NCBI RefSeq assembly: GCF_011303755.1
Contig: NZ_CP049885.1
Coordinates: 1,470,001 to 1,534,000, forward strand
Direction: 5' to 3'
Length of the DNA stretch: 64,000 nucleotides
Source: Acidovorax sp. HDW3
GTDB taxonomy: Bacteria; Pseudomonadota; Gammaproteobacteria; Burkholderiales; Burkholderiaceae_C
The translations under genes were made by a program, and so were the position numbers. A model generated the notes under the pieces. It had not been told where the DNA came from and ran no database searches. It was given only the letters and a program-made list of their open reading frames with translations. Within the stretch, counting starts at the first letter, position 1; each line of letters starts with the position of its first letter. Positions 54,936 to 63,959 of this stretch are shown piece by piece.

Positions 54936-55141
54936 GATAATTTTTTGACCATATAAATCAACAAGTTAGATGAAAATACCTCAATGTGAAATGATTTTTC
55001 TTAAATTGAGACATCCAACCGCATGGGGAGCATCTTTCAATTTCGCATTGCAAAATCACGCTTGCACAAAGTGAAAAACAATCGACACACGCCATCGGGC
55101 ATGATCGACGCCCACCCCTCCCTTGACCGCCCTGCCCCGCC

Positions 55142-56083
55142 GTGAACTCCCCCAGCCGCCCCCTTGCCTACCTGTGCCTGGCCCTGAGCATGTCGCTCGT
55201 GGGCGCCTATGTGGCCCTGTCCAAGCCGCTGGCGGCCGCCATTCCAGTGCTGCTGCTGGCCTGGCTGCGTTTTGGCATTGGCGCCCTGGCCATGCTGCAC
55301 TGGCTGCCCAAGCCGGCGGACGAGCCCGCGCTCACCCCCGCCATCCGCCGGCTGCTGTTCCTGGAGGCGCTGCTGGGCAATTTTCTTTTTACCCTGTGCA
55401 TGATCGGCGGCGTCAGCCTCACGAGTGCGGTCACGGCCGGCGTCATCATGGCCGGCATTCCGGCGGCGGTGGCGCTGCTGAGCTGGTGGTTTCTGAAAGA
55501 GCACATCAGCACCCGCACCTGGCTGGCGGTGGCGCTGGCGGTGCTCGGCATCACGCTCTTTGCGCTCTCAAAACAGGAGCTGCCCGCGCAAGCTGGACAA
55601 GCCCTAGAGGCCAAAAACACCCAAAACATGGTCTGGCTGGGACATTTGCTGCTGGTGGCGGCGGTGCTGTGCGAGGCGGCGTATTCGGTGATTGGCAAAA
55701 AACTCACCGGCACCCTGGGCCCCAAGCGCATCACGGCGCTGATCAATCTCTGGGGCCTGGCGCTGGCCACGCCGCTGGGGCTGTACACCGCCTGGCAGTT
55801 CGACTTTGCCGCCGTGCCCGCCGGCATGTGGCTGCTGCTGCTGTTCTACGCCCTGGCCGCCTGCATGTGGACGGTGTGGCTGTGGATGACGGGACTCAAG
55901 GTGGTGCCGGCGGCGCAGGGCGGCATCTTTACCGTGCTGCTGCCCGTGAGCGCCGCCCTGGTCGGGGTGCTGGTGCTGGGCGAGCGCCTGAGCGCCTGGC
56001 AGCTCGCCGCCTTTGGCCTGGCGCTGGCCAGCGTGCTGCTGGCCACCTTACCGACACGCCTGGCGCGCGGCGTGCGGCGCTGA
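55142..56083 (+). CDS. DMT-superfamily (EamA) transporter
   Basis: The 313-residue protein starts at GTG and has about ten membrane helices in two EamA repeats (SLVGAYVALSKPLAAAIPVL near the start, FTVLLPVSAALVGVLVLGE in the second). The family exports amino acids or other small metabolites; the substrate is unknown. The loop between the repeats (about residues 145-165) contains an in-frame dispersed repeat (ELPAQAGQALEAKNTQ). Confidence 0.9.
   Translation: MNSPSRPLAYLCLALSMSLVGAYVALSKPLAAAIPVLLLAWLRFGIGALAMLHWLPKPADEPALTPAIRRLLFLEALLGNFLFTLCMIGGVSLTSAVTAGVIMAGIPAAVALLSWWFLKEHISTRTWLAVALAVLGITLFALSKQELPAQAGQALEAKNTQNMVWLGHLLLVAAVLCEAAYSVIGKKLTGTLGPKRITALINLWGLALATPLGLYTAWQFDFAAVPAGMWLLLLFYALAACMWTVWLWMTGLKVVPAAQGGIFTVLLPVSAALVGVLVLGERLSAWQLAAFGLALASVLLATLPTRLARGVRR
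55570..55620 (+). repeat. Dispersed repeat translated inside the DMT transporter gene
   Basis: AAACAGGAGCTGCCCGCGC, AAGCTGG, ACAAGCCCTAGAGGCCAAAA is a recognisable copy with the second arm and GAGGCC end well kept. It encodes an inter-helix loop. Confidence 0.75.
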
Positions 56084-56095
56084 TGGCCACGCCAA

Positions 56096-56593
56096 TTACA
56101 GCGCGCGCTCGCTGACGACGATGCCGTCGGCATCGGCGTACAGCCAGTCGCCCGGGCGCACCCACACGCCCTGGATCTGCACCGGCACCTCGCTGCGGCC
56201 CTCGCCCTTGCGCTCGGTCGGCATGGGGATCAGGCCCAGGGCGCAAATGCCGACGGCCGCCGTGCGCAGCTCGGCCACGTCGCGCACGCAGCCGTTAACC
56301 AGCACCCCGGCCCAGCCATTTTTAGCCGCTGCGGCGGCGATGTTGCCGCCGACCAGGGCGCGGCGCAGCGAGGCGCCACCATCGACCACCAGCACCCGCC
56401 CCAGGCCGGGGGTATCGAGCAGCGCCTTGACCTGGGTGTTGTCCTCAAAACACTTGACCGTCACCACCGGGCCGGCAAAGGTCGTTACGCCGCCGTAGCT
56501 CTGGAACAGCGGCGGCAGCACGCGCAGGCCGCCGGGCTCGTCGCCCTTGTGGGCATCGCAAAAATCACAGGTGCTGAAAGATGCAGTCGTCAT
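56096..56593 (-). CDS. RraA-family protein (RNase E regulator / HMG aldolase-like)
   Basis: From ATG 56593 the protein has 165 residues, the normal size. Family blocks are TFAGPVVTVKCFEDN, GRVLVVDGGASLRRALVGGN and GVLVNGCVRDVAEL (Arg and Asp that bind substrate and metal in the aldolases), with ARPGDW-like VRPGDWLYADADG near the end. Members either inhibit RNase E or cleave 4-hydroxy-4-methyl-2-oxoglutarate; sequence alone does not decide. It is convergent with the DMT gene. Confidence 0.9.
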   Translation of the reverse strand: MTTASFSTCDFCDAHKGDEPGGLRVLPPLFQSYGGVTTFAGPVVTVKCFEDNTQVKALLDTPGLGRVLVVDGGASLRRALVGGNIAAAAAKNGWAGVLVNGCVRDVAELRTAAVGICALGLIPMPTERKGEGRSEVPVQIQGVWVRPGDWLYADADGIVVSERAL

Positions 56594-56819
56594 GGCACTA
56601 TCGTTTCGGTTGGGTAGATACAGGCAAACTCTGGGCACGATTGTGGCGCCACAGCAGGCCACAGGGTTTGCCCGCGCTGCCTGGGCGCAACAAATCGGGG
56701 TAAAAAAGTCGGTGTGCTGCACGGGGAGATGATTTTTCCCAGTAGCATCGCCCCCTACCAGTAGAGCCACGCCGTGTTCGCTGGTGACTCAACGATTTCC
56801 CCCAAAGGACTGAACCACC

Positions 56820-57128
56820 ATGGCAACCGCTGCAAAGAAGGCCCCTGCAACCAAAACCGAAGCCCCGGCTGAAAAGAAGCGCACCCCCAACGCCGCCTTC
56901 ATGAAGCCCCTGACCCCCAGCCCAGCCCTGGCTGCCGTGGTCGGCGCCAAGCCCCTGCCGCGCACCGAGATCATCAGCAAGCTGTGGGTGTACATCAAGG
57001 AACACAACCTGCAGGATGCCGCCAACAAGCGCAACATCAACGCCGATGCCAAGCTCAAGGAAATCTTCGGCAAGCCGCAAGTGACGATGTTTGAACTCGC
57101 CGGCCTGATCGGCAAGCACGTCAAGTAA
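56820..57128 (+). CDS. SWIB/MDM2-domain protein
   Basis: The 102-residue protein has an Ala/Lys/Pro-rich N-terminal tail of about 25 residues and one SWIB domain (LPRTEIISKLWVYIKEHNLQ, KLKEIFGKPQVTMFEL). The domain is of eukaryotic chromatin-remodelling type but is widespread as a small basic protein in betaproteobacteria and chlamydiae. DNA or nucleoid association is plausible because of the histone-like tail; not shown. Confidence 0.92.
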   Translation: MATAAKKAPATKTEAPAEKKRTPNAAFMKPLTPSPALAAVVGAKPLPRTEIISKLWVYIKEHNLQDAANKRNINADAKLKEIFGKPQVTMFELAGLIGKHVK

Positions 57129-57158
57129 TTGGCGCTGCCGGCCCTGCCACCGTCCCCC

Positions 57159-57183
57159 AGCCGACCCCCGGGTCGGCTTTTTT
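57159..57183 (+). terminator. Rho-independent terminator of the SWIB gene
   Basis: AGCCGACCC / GGGTCGGCT with a two-base loop, followed by a T-run, 31 bases past the stop. Confidence 0.88.
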
Positions 57184-57212
57184 ACGCCTGTGGCAAATCC
57201 GCATCAATGCAA

Positions 57213-57229
57213 ATGAGAATAAAGATCAT
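57213..57229. promoter_or_regulatory. Fur-box-like site upstream of the siderophore receptor
   Basis: TGAGAAT-A-AAGATCA (57214-57228) within AAATGAGAATAAAGATCATTT fits the 7-1-7 Fur pattern TGATAAT-N-ATTATCA at 11 of 14 positions. It lies about 125 bases before the receptor start. Confidence 0.75.
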
Positions 57230-57354
57230 TTGATGTAACATAAAGACAACGACTGCGCACAGCCACGACATTTTCCAGCCACTGCCGTCGCCCACCCCGC
57301 GCGCCCGCCTTTTGGTAGCGGCGCGCTTTGTTTTTTGTTTTTGGAGCGCGTACC

Positions 57355-59607
57355 TTGTCCCACCCTCTGCAGCACGGCAGTGCCAATGAACACCCTTTGC
57401 AACCCCCTGCGGCCACGCCTTCTATCGCCAGCCTGGACGCCAAAACCGCCCTGCTGCCCCTGGGCGCGCTGATGCTCGCGGCCTCGGTGTCGAGCTGGGC
57501 CCAGAGTGCGCCTGAGGTGCAGATGTCCACCGTCACGGTCAAGGAAAAGGCCGAGGTGCAAAGCAAGGACAAGCTGCAGACGAAGAAGACCCAGATCGGC
57601 CGCAGCACGCAGGACATCCGCGACATTCCGCAGTCGCTCACCGTGCTGACTGAACGCATGATCGACGACGCCAAGCTCGACACCCTCAAGCAGGCGCTGC
57701 ACTACACCTCGGGCATCACCTTTGCCGCCACCGAGAACGGCACCGACCAAGACATCCGCCTGCGCGGCTTTCCCGTGGCTGCGGTGGGCGATTTGCTCAT
57801 CGACGGTATGAAAGACCCCTCGCAGTACGACCGCGACACCTTCAACTACGACCGCATCGAGGTGCTGCGCGGCTCGGCCTCGCTGCTGTTCGGGCGCGGC
57901 TCCACCGGCGGCGTGGTCAACCAGGTGAACAAAAAGCCGCTGCTCATCGACCAATACCAGCTCGAAGCCACCTACGGCACGGACAGCGTGCTGCGCACCA
58001 CGGCCGACTTGAACAAGGTCATCGGCCAGGACGCGGCGCTGCGCGTGAACCTGATGCGCACCGCCGGCGACAACCACGGCGCCAAGATCGACAAATACGG
58101 CATTGCGCCCACCGTCAGCTGGGGCATTGGCACGCGCGACGAATTCTCCGTCGGCCTGTTCTACCTCGACGTCGATAACCGCCCGATGAGCAACATCCGC
58201 TACCTCGAAGGCAGCGTGCCCAGCGCCCTGGACGCCAAAGACTTCTACGGCAGCAAGAGCGACTACCTGCGCGGCAAGGCCAGCTACGCCACGGCCTCGT
58301 GGATCCACCGCTTCGACAGCGACGCCGAACTGCGCACGCAAATGCGCGCCGGCACCTTCGACCGCGCGCAGTGGGGCTCGACCGCCAGCTTTGCCAGAGG
58401 CACCACAGTGGCCAACCTGAGCGACCGCACCGTGCTCAACGTCGTCGGCCTGAGCCCGCGTCAAGACCGCCATGAAGGCGTTTACCTGCAGTCGGACTAC
58501 AGCACCAAGGCGCAATGGGGCGGCCTGCAGCACCAGTTGCAAGTGGGCGTCGATGCCGCACAGGAAAAAGCCACCTTTGAAGCCGCCAACGGCCAGCCGG
58601 GCACCAACTTCAACAAGGGCAGCACCACCGTGGGCAACGCCGGCGGCCTGCCAGAGCTTGCGGTGTCGCCGCGCTACCGCTACGACCAGAGCTACGACGC
58701 CTGGTCGCTCGGTGCCTACGTGCAGGACCTGGTGCAGGTGGCGCCGCACTGGAAGATTCTGGGCGGCCTGCGCTGGGACCGCGTCAGCGCCTCGCCCGAG
58801 CGCGACGTGTACACCGCCGGCGTGTACCAGCGCCACGAGAGCAGCAGCCTGCGCTACAACAACCTCTGGAGCCAGCGCCTGGGCGTGCTCTACCAGCCGA
58901 CCGAGTCGGCCTCGTTCCACGCCGCGTACAGCACCTCGTTCAACTCCTCGGCCGACACCTACCGCTTCACCTCGCAGCAAACGGCGAACACCGACGCGGA
59001 AAAGAGCCGCAACTTTGAACTCGGCGCCAAGCTCGACTGGCTCGGCGGCAACCTGTCCACGCGCGGCGCGATCTTCCGCACCGAGAAGTACAACGAGCGC
59101 ACCACCGACGCCGACTTTGCCGGCGACGCCTACCTGCTCAACGGCAAACGCCACGCCGCCGGCGTCGAGCTCGACGTGGTCGGGCGCATCACGCCGCAGT
59201 GGGACGTGTACGCCAGCTACACCTGGATTCCGGTCGCCACCATCGACAAAACCGGCAGCGCCCAGGCCAACACCGTTGGCCAGCGCGTGGGCCTGACGCC
59301 CAAGCACAGCGGCAGCCTGTGGCTGGGCTACCAGGCCACGCCCAAGCTGCGCCTGGCCGGCGGCCTGCGCGGCGTCTCGACCAACCGCCCGGTCAGCGGC
59401 GCTACGGGCGCCGCCTCGCAAACAGCGCGCGCTCCAGGCTATGTGGCCATGGATTTGATGGCGGAGTACCAGTTCACCGACACCGTGTACGCCAAGCTCA
59501 ACATCACCAACGCCACCAACCGCACCTACGGCGACCAGCTCTATCCCGGCTTCGTCACCCTGGGTGAAGCCCGCAACGTGCGCCTGACCGTCGGCACACG
59601 CTTCTAA
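57355..59607 (+). CDS. TonB-dependent siderophore receptor
   Basis: With a TTG start behind TTGGAGCG the precursor has 750 residues. A signal sequence ([20 protein letters not shown]) is preceded by an unusually long N-terminal extension of about 30 residues. The plug domain contains [24 protein letters not shown] and [18 protein letters not shown]. The 22-strand barrel ends in VRLTVGTRF with the terminal Phe. It imports ferric siderophore using TonB energy; siderophore type is uncertain (catecholate or hydroxamate). A Fur box precedes it and a PiuC-type gene follows. Confidence 0.94.
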   Translation: MSHPLQHGSANEHPLQPPAATPSIASLDAKTALLPLGALMLAASVSSWAQSAPEVQMSTVTVKEKAEVQSKDKLQTKKTQIGRSTQDIRDIPQSLTVLTERMIDDAKLDTLKQALHYTSGITFAATENGTDQDIRLRGFPVAAVGDLLIDGMKDPSQYDRDTFNYDRIEVLRGSASLLFGRGSTGGVVNQVNKKPLLIDQYQLEATYGTDSVLRTTADLNKVIGQDAALRVNLMRTAGDNHGAKIDKYGIAPTVSWGIGTRDEFSVGLFYLDVDNRPMSNIRYLEGSVPSALDAKDFYGSKSDYLRGKASYATASWIHRFDSDAELRTQMRAGTFDRAQWGSTASFARGTTVANLSDRTVLNVVGLSPRQDRHEGVYLQSDYSTKAQWGGLQHQLQVGVDAAQEKATFEAANGQPGTNFNKGSTTVGNAGGLPELAVSPRYRYDQSYDAWSLGAYVQDLVQVAPHWKILGGLRWDRVSASPERDVYTAGVYQRHESSSLRYNNLWSQRLGVLYQPTESASFHAAYSTSFNSSADTYRFTSQQTANTDAEKSRNFELGAKLDWLGGNLSTRGAIFRTEKYNERTTDADFAGDAYLLNGKRHAAGVELDVVGRITPQWDVYASYTWIPVATIDKTGSAQANTVGQRVGLTPKHSGSLWLGYQATPKLRLAGGLRGVSTNRPVSGATGAASQTARAPGYVAMDLMAEYQFTDTVYAKLNITNATNRTYGDQLYPGFVTLGEARNVRLTVGTRF

Positions 59608-59632
59608 CCATCGCAAGAAAGGCCGCACCGCC

Positions 59633-60319
59633 ATGCTGCTGCAAATCCCCGGCGTTCTGACGCCCGAAGAAGTCTCTCACGCCCGGGATCTGCTCCGGGA
59701 TGCGCCCTGGCAGCATGGGCGCATCTCGGCCGGCGTGCAGGCGGTGCTGGCCAAGAACAACGAGCAACTGCCCGAAGGCTGCGCGCAGGCCGTGGCCCTG
59801 CGCCAGATCCTGCTGCGCGGGCTCGAACGCAGCGCGCTGTTTTTCTCCGCCGCGCTGCCCAAACACATCTCGCCGCCCATGTTCAACCGCTACGGCGGCA
59901 GCGCCAACACCTACGGCAACCACGTCGATAGCGCCGTGCGCTTTCTGCCCGAGGGCAAGGGCCGCGTGCGCACCGACGTCTCGTGCACCGTCTTCCTGGC
60001 CGAGCCCGAGGAGTACGACGGCGGCGAGCTGGTGATCGAGGACACCTACGGCAGCCAGCGCGTCAAGCTCGCCGCCGGCAGCATGGTGGTCTACCCCGGC
60101 ACCAGCGTGCACCGCGTCGATCCCGTCACGCGCGGGCACCGGCTGGCGAGCTTTTTCTGGATCCAGAGCATGGTGCGCAGCGACGAGCAGCGCCGCCTGC
60201 TGTTCGACATGGACCAGCACCTGATCGCCCTGCGCCAGCAGGCGGGCGAGGCCGACCCGGCCATCGTCGGCCTCACCGGCAGCTACCACAACCTGCTGCG
60301 CATGTGGGCTGACGTTTGA
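59633..60319 (+). CDS. PiuC-type Fe(II)/2-oxoglutarate-dependent dioxygenase (PKHD family)
   Basis: The 228-residue protein has the facial triad His97-x-Asp99 (NHVDSAVR) and His160 (SVHRVDP), plus the 2-oxoglutarate arginine Arg170 (RGHRLAS). The N-terminus [13 protein letters not shown] is typical of PiuC/YbiX. Genes of this family commonly follow TonB-dependent siderophore receptors, as here with a 25-base gap; the in vivo substrate is not established. Confidence 0.94.
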   Translation: MLLQIPGVLTPEEVSHARDLLRDAPWQHGRISAGVQAVLAKNNEQLPEGCAQAVALRQILLRGLERSALFFSAALPKHISPPMFNRYGGSANTYGNHVDSAVRFLPEGKGRVRTDVSCTVFLAEPEEYDGGELVIEDTYGSQRVKLAAGSMVVYPGTSVHRVDPVTRGHRLASFFWIQSMVRSDEQRRLLFDMDQHLIALRQQAGEADPAIVGLTGSYHNLLRMWADV

Positions 60320-60336
60320 ACAGTCCTGCATATTTA

Positions 60337-60394
60337 CTATCAAATTGATAGCTGCTCGCGCTTACCCACAAAGCGCTAGCAGCATTTTTTATCC
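60337..60394 (+). repeat. Dispersed repeat upstream of the FMN oxidase gene
   Basis: ACTATCAAATTGATAGCTGC, TCGCGCTTACCCAC, AAAGCGCTAGCAGCATTTTT is one of the fullest copies. It fills most of the gap between the piuC-type gene and the next gene; TATCAAATTGATA is itself palindromic. Confidence 0.9.
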
Positions 60395-60400
60395 CTAAAA

Positions 60401-61516
60401 ATGCCCATCCCCGCCCTGCAAGCCCTGCCGCCCGGCGTCGTCAACCTGCAAGACCACGAGGACAGCGCACGCCAGCGCCTGGACGCCAACGCCTGGGCCT
60501 ACTTTGCCGGCGGCGCGGGCGACGAGATCACGGTGCGTGCCAACCGCAGCGCCTGGGATGGCCTCACGCTCACGCCGCGCGTGCTGCGCCCCCTGGTGGG
60601 CGGGCACACGCGCTGCACCCTGCTCGGGCGCACGCTGGCGCACCCCATCGTGCTCGCGCCCGTGGCTTTTCAGCGCCTGGCCCACCCCGACGGCGAACTC
60701 GCCAGCGCCTACGCCGCCGCCATGCTCGGCGCCGGCCAGGTGCTGAGCACGCAGTCGAGCATCGCGCTGGCGACCATCGCCCAGGCCGTGCTGCCCGAGC
60801 CCACGCGCGGGCCGCTGTGGTTTCAGCTCTACCCGCAGCACGACCGGGGATTCACGCTGGAGCTGGTGCGCCGCGCCGAAGCCGCCGGCTACGAAGCCCT
60901 GGTACTGACGGCAGACGCCCCCGTCAGCGGCGCCCGCGACCGCGAACGCCGCGCCAACTTTCGCCTGCCGCCGGGCGTAGAGGCCGTCAACCTCGCCGGC
61001 CTGGCCCCGCCCCCGCCACGGGAGCTGGCGCCCGGCCAAAGCGCCCTGTTCGACGCCCTGCTGCACCAGGCCCCCACCTGGGATGACCTGGCCTGGCTGC
61101 AAACGCACACGCGCCTGCCGATCCTGCTCAAAGGCATCTTGCACCCCGACGATGCGCGCCTGGCCTGCGAACGGGGCGCAGCCGGCCTGATCTGCTCCAA
61201 CCACGGCGGGCGCACGCTCGACACCGCCCCGGCTACGGCCCGCGTACTGGCAGGCATCGTCGCGGCCACCGAAGGGCGCGTGCCGGTGCTGGTCGATGGC
61301 GGTATCCGCCGGGGCACCGATGTGCTCAAGGCCCTGGCCCTGGGCGCCAGCGCCGTGCTGGTGGGCCGCCCCGTCGTCTGGGGGCTGGCCAATGCCGGCG
61401 CCGCCGGCGTGGCGCACGTGCTGCGCCTGCTGCGCGACGAGCTCGAAATCGCCATGGCCCTGACCGGCTGCCGCACCCTGGCCGACGCCGGCCCCTGGCT
61501 GCTCGATACCCAATGA
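60401..61516 (+). CDS. FMN-dependent alpha-hydroxy acid oxidase/dehydrogenase
   Basis: The 371-residue TIM-barrel enzyme resembles lactate and glycolate oxidases. The active-site segment is CSNHGGRTLDTAP with the catalytic His, and the FMN-phosphate region is VLVDGGIRRGTDVLKALALGASAVLVGRP in two parts. LTADAPVSGARDRERR carries the substrate-contacting Asp and Arg. It oxidises an L-2-hydroxy acid to the 2-keto acid. Its place in the iron block may be incidental; the preceding gap holds a repeat and no clear Fur box. Confidence 0.9.
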   Translation: MPIPALQALPPGVVNLQDHEDSARQRLDANAWAYFAGGAGDEITVRANRSAWDGLTLTPRVLRPLVGGHTRCTLLGRTLAHPIVLAPVAFQRLAHPDGELASAYAAAMLGAGQVLSTQSSIALATIAQAVLPEPTRGPLWFQLYPQHDRGFTLELVRRAEAAGYEALVLTADAPVSGARDRERRANFRLPPGVEAVNLAGLAPPPPRELAPGQSALFDALLHQAPTWDDLAWLQTHTRLPILLKGILHPDDARLACERGAAGLICSNHGGRTLDTAPATARVLAGIVAATEGRVPVLVDGGIRRGTDVLKALALGASAVLVGRPVVWGLANAGAAGVAHVLRLLRDELEIAMALTGCRTLADAGPWLLDTQ

Positions 61517-61520
61517 TTGC

Positions 61521-61541
61521 AAATGCGATGAATTCGCATTT
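61521..61541. promoter_or_regulatory. Palindromic Fur-box-like site upstream of the bfd-like gene
   Basis: AAATGCGA-TGAAT-TCGCATTT is a perfect inverted repeat 47 bases before the start codon, followed by the -10-like TATAAT (61541-61546). The AATGCGA arms resemble betaproteobacterial Fur sites. Confidence 0.65.
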
Positions 61542-61587
61542 ATAATCTCAACATCGTTTTAACAGCCAGCCGCACCGGCCCGCCACC

Positions 61588-61848
61588 ATGATCGTTTGTG
61601 TTTGCCGCCGCATCTCTGACCGCGAGATTGCCCGCCACGCCCGTGCTGGCATGAGCTTTGACGAGATTCAGTTTGAACTTGGCGTAGCCACGCAATGTGG
61701 CTGCTGCGAAAACAGCGCACGCGACGTGGTGGCCCAGTGCTGCGCCAGCCAGCCCATGGCCGCCCTGCGCAAAGAAGAAGTGCAGGCCGGCTGCTGCTCT
61801 GCACAAGGTGCCTCATGCCACTGCTCTCTAGCCTCGTTGCCAGTTTGA
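61588..61848 (+). CDS. Bfd-like [2Fe-2S] ferredoxin with cysteine-rich C-terminal extension
   Basis: The 86-residue protein begins VCVCRRISDREI and has the four cluster cysteines Cys4, Cys6, Cys37 and Cys40 (CVC ... CGCC) of bacterioferritin-associated ferredoxin. It would pass electrons to bacterioferritin for iron release under iron starvation. Unlike the usual about 64-residue family, it has a C-terminal tail with six further cysteines (VAQCCASQ, AGCCSAQGASCHC). A Fur-box-like palindrome precedes it and tonB follows. Confidence 0.88.
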   Translation: MIVCVCRRISDREIARHARAGMSFDEIQFELGVATQCGCCENSARDVVAQCCASQPMAALRKEEVQAGCCSAQGASCHCSLASLPV

Positions 61849-61978
61849 TGGTCGTCCTCGGCTGCGCTTGGTGGGTTTTGCGCCCCTGAACGGGCTGCCC
61901 CCACCGGGCCACTAAACTCCCCCTCTTTGCACCGCCCGGGCTGCCCGCCTGGCGCCGCGCCGCCTGCCGCCCCTGCCT

Positions 61979-62668
61979 ATGTCCTCCTCTGAACGATTCG
62001 CCCCGGCCCCGGGCCTGAGCCGCAACGCCGTTATCGCCCTGTCCGTCATCGCTCTGCACGCAACGGCTCTCTGGGCGCTGCAGTCGGGCCTGCTGCGCCG
62101 TGCGGCCGAAGTCATCGTCCCTGCCGAAGTACTCGCCGAATTCCTGGCGCCTCCCGCGCCCGAAATCCCCACGCCGCCACCGCCCGCACCGCCGCCGCCC
62201 CAACCCGCAGCGCGCCAGCCAGTGCAGCGGCGCGCGCCCATGCCGGTGGCCAAGCCCGACCCGGCCCCAGCGCCCAACGCCCCCGTGGCCGTGACCGAAG
62301 CCGTGGCCGCGCCGGTCAACGACGCCCCCGCCGTGGCTGCGCCCCCGGCCCCTCCCGCGCCGCCCGCGCCCCCGGCCCCGCCGCGCATCGAGCTGCCCAG
62401 CAGCAACGCGGCTTACCTGAACAACCCCAAGCCCAGCTACCCCGCCATCAGCCGCCGCATGGGCGAGCAAGGCAAGGTGGTGCTGCGTGTTTTCATCGAC
62501 GCCGAGGGCCTGCCGCAGCAACTCGAAGTCAAGCAATCGAGCGGCTACGAGCGCCTGGATCAGCAAGCGCTCGACGCCGTGCGCCGCTGGCGCTTCGTAC
62601 CCGGCAAGCGCAACGGCGTAGCCGAAGCCATGTGGAACATCGTGCCGATCAACTTCGTTCTCGAATAA
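61979..62668 (+). CDS. tonB: Energy transducer TonB
   Basis: The 229-residue protein has one N-terminal membrane anchor (AVIALSVIALHATALWAL), a long Pro/Ala-rich periplasmic spacer (about residues 55-137) and a C-terminal TonB domain (NPKPSYPAISRRMGEQGKVV through NIVPINFVLE) including YP and the RWRF motif. It transmits proton-motive force to outer membrane receptors such as the one at 57.4 kb. exbB follows after 24 bases. Confidence 0.95.
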   Translation: MSSSERFAPAPGLSRNAVIALSVIALHATALWALQSGLLRRAAEVIVPAEVLAEFLAPPAPEIPTPPPPAPPPPQPAARQPVQRRAPMPVAKPDPAPAPNAPVAVTEAVAAPVNDAPAVAAPPAPPAPPAPPAPPRIELPSSNAAYLNNPKPSYPAISRRMGEQGKVVLRVFIDAEGLPQQLEVKQSSGYERLDQQALDAVRRWRFVPGKRNGVAEAMWNIVPINFVLE

Positions 62669-62692
62669 CTTTCATCTTTATCAGGAGTTCTC

Positions 62693-63412
62693 ATGCAATC
62701 GCAATTCGGCCTCGCCAGCGTCTGGATCCAGGGCGACTTCGTCACCCGCACCGTGGCGCTGATCCTGCTCGCCATGTCGCTGGCATCCTGGATCGTCATC
62801 CTGATCAAGGCGCTGGACATCATCAAGTTCAAAAAACTCGCCCGCCAGTCGCAAGATTTCTGGCATAGCGAAGACTTTGCCGCCGGCCTGGACAAGCTCG
62901 GCCAGGATCCGAGCAACCCCTTTCGCCACCTGGCCCTGGAAGGGCGCGAAGCCACCCAGCACCATCGCAACACCAAGGCCCACCTGCACGACACGCTGGA
63001 CGTGAGCGACTGGGTCACGCGCTGCCTGCGCAACTGCATCGACGAATTCACCGCCCGCCTGCAATCGGGCCTGGCCATCCTGGCCTCGGTCGGCTCCACC
63101 GCCCCCTTCATCGGCCTGTTCGGCACCGTCTGGGGCATCTACCACGCGCTCGTGGCCATTGGCGCCTCGGGCCAATCGACCATCGACAAGGTCGCCGGCC
63201 CGATTGGCGAGGCCCTGATCATGACCGCCCTGGGCCTGGCCGTGGCCATTCCGGCGGTGCTGGGCTACAACGCTCTGGTGCGCGGCAACAAGTTCATCTT
63301 GAACCGCCTCAACAGCTTTGCCCACGAGCTGCACGCCTACTTCGTCACCGGCGCGCGCATGGCCAGCAGCACCGAGACGGCCAAGGTGCTGCCGCTCAAG
63401 AAAGGGGCGTAA
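62693..63412 (+). CDS. exbB: ExbB proton channel subunit of the TonB system
   Basis: The 239-residue protein has three membrane helices and the MotA/TolQ/ExbB block SVGSTAPFIGLFGTVWGIYH, followed by GEALIMTALGLAVAIPAVLGYN. With ExbD it energises TonB. It is distinct from the shorter ExbB-like protein at 24.4 kb. ATG behind AGGAGTT. Confidence 0.95.
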   Translation: MQSQFGLASVWIQGDFVTRTVALILLAMSLASWIVILIKALDIIKFKKLARQSQDFWHSEDFAAGLDKLGQDPSNPFRHLALEGREATQHHRNTKAHLHDTLDVSDWVTRCLRNCIDEFTARLQSGLAILASVGSTAPFIGLFGTVWGIYHALVAIGASGQSTIDKVAGPIGEALIMTALGLAVAIPAVLGYNALVRGNKFILNRLNSFAHELHAYFVTGARMASSTETAKVLPLKKGA

Positions 63413-63415
63413 GCC

Positions 63416-63823
63416 ATGGCGTTCGGAACCCAAGACGATGCCGACGAGGTCATGAACGAAATCAACATGACGCCCCTGGTGGACGTCATGCTGGTGCTGC
63501 TCATCATCTTCATCATCACCGTGCCGGTGATGAAACATTCGGTCGCAGTCGATCTGCCCAAGGCCAGCAACCAGCCCGAAGAAATCAAGCCCGAGACGGT
63601 ACGCCTCTCGGTCGATGCCGAGGGCAACTACCACTGGAACGAATTCCACATCAGCGACGAAGAACTCGCCCCCCGCCTCGCCGCCGAGGCCGCCAAGGAG
63701 CCGCAGCCAGACCTGCACATTCGCGGCGACAAGAACGTGCGCTACGAGCGCGTGGCCCAGGCCATGGCTGCTGCGCAGCGCGCCGGGGTACGCAAGATTG
63801 GCTTCGTCACCGACCCCCAGTGA
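63416..63823 (+). CDS. exbD: ExbD subunit of the TonB system
   Basis: The 135-residue protein has a single N-terminal helix with the essential aspartate (NMTPLVDVMLVLLIIFII) and a periplasmic domain. It lies 3 bases after exbB. GVRKIGFVTDP near the end is typical of ExbD. Confidence 0.95.
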   Translation: MAFGTQDDADEVMNEINMTPLVDVMLVLLIIFIITVPVMKHSVAVDLPKASNQPEEIKPETVRLSVDAEGNYHWNEFHISDEELAPRLAAEAAKEPQPDLHIRGDKNVRYERVAQAMAAAQRAGVRKIGFVTDPQ

Positions 63824-63848
63824 AGGCAACGCCAAAACGTAAAAATGC

Positions 63849-63880
63849 ACCAGCCACCCGGAAATAAGGGGTGGCCCCTA
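63849..63880 (+). other. Stem-loop downstream of exbD
   Basis: GCCACCC / GGGTGGC can pair (63853-63859 with 63869-63875), but only As follow, so it is not a standard terminator. It may stabilise the mRNA end. Confidence 0.4.
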
Positions 63881-63912
63881 AAAAAATCTACGTCGCCTCT
63901 TGTTTTAGTTAT

Positions 63913-63927
63913 TGAGAATCGTTATCA
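63913..63927. promoter_or_regulatory. Fur box upstream of the gene entering at the right edge
   Basis: TGAGAAT-C-GTTATCA matches the 7-1-7 Fur consensus at 12 of 14 positions, 33 bases before the ATG at 63960. It is the best Fur site in the window. Confidence 0.85.
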
Positions 63928-63959
63928 TTCACATGAACAATCGCACTGAGGGAGATTTC

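Larger units (their letters stand above)
54827..55141. other. 315-base AT-rich regulatory region between aceA and the DMT gene
   Basis: No gene is apparent. The aceA side holds the two palindromes described separately; the rest (54940-55090) is distinctly AT-rich for this genome and presumably carries divergent promoters. Confidence 0.6.
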
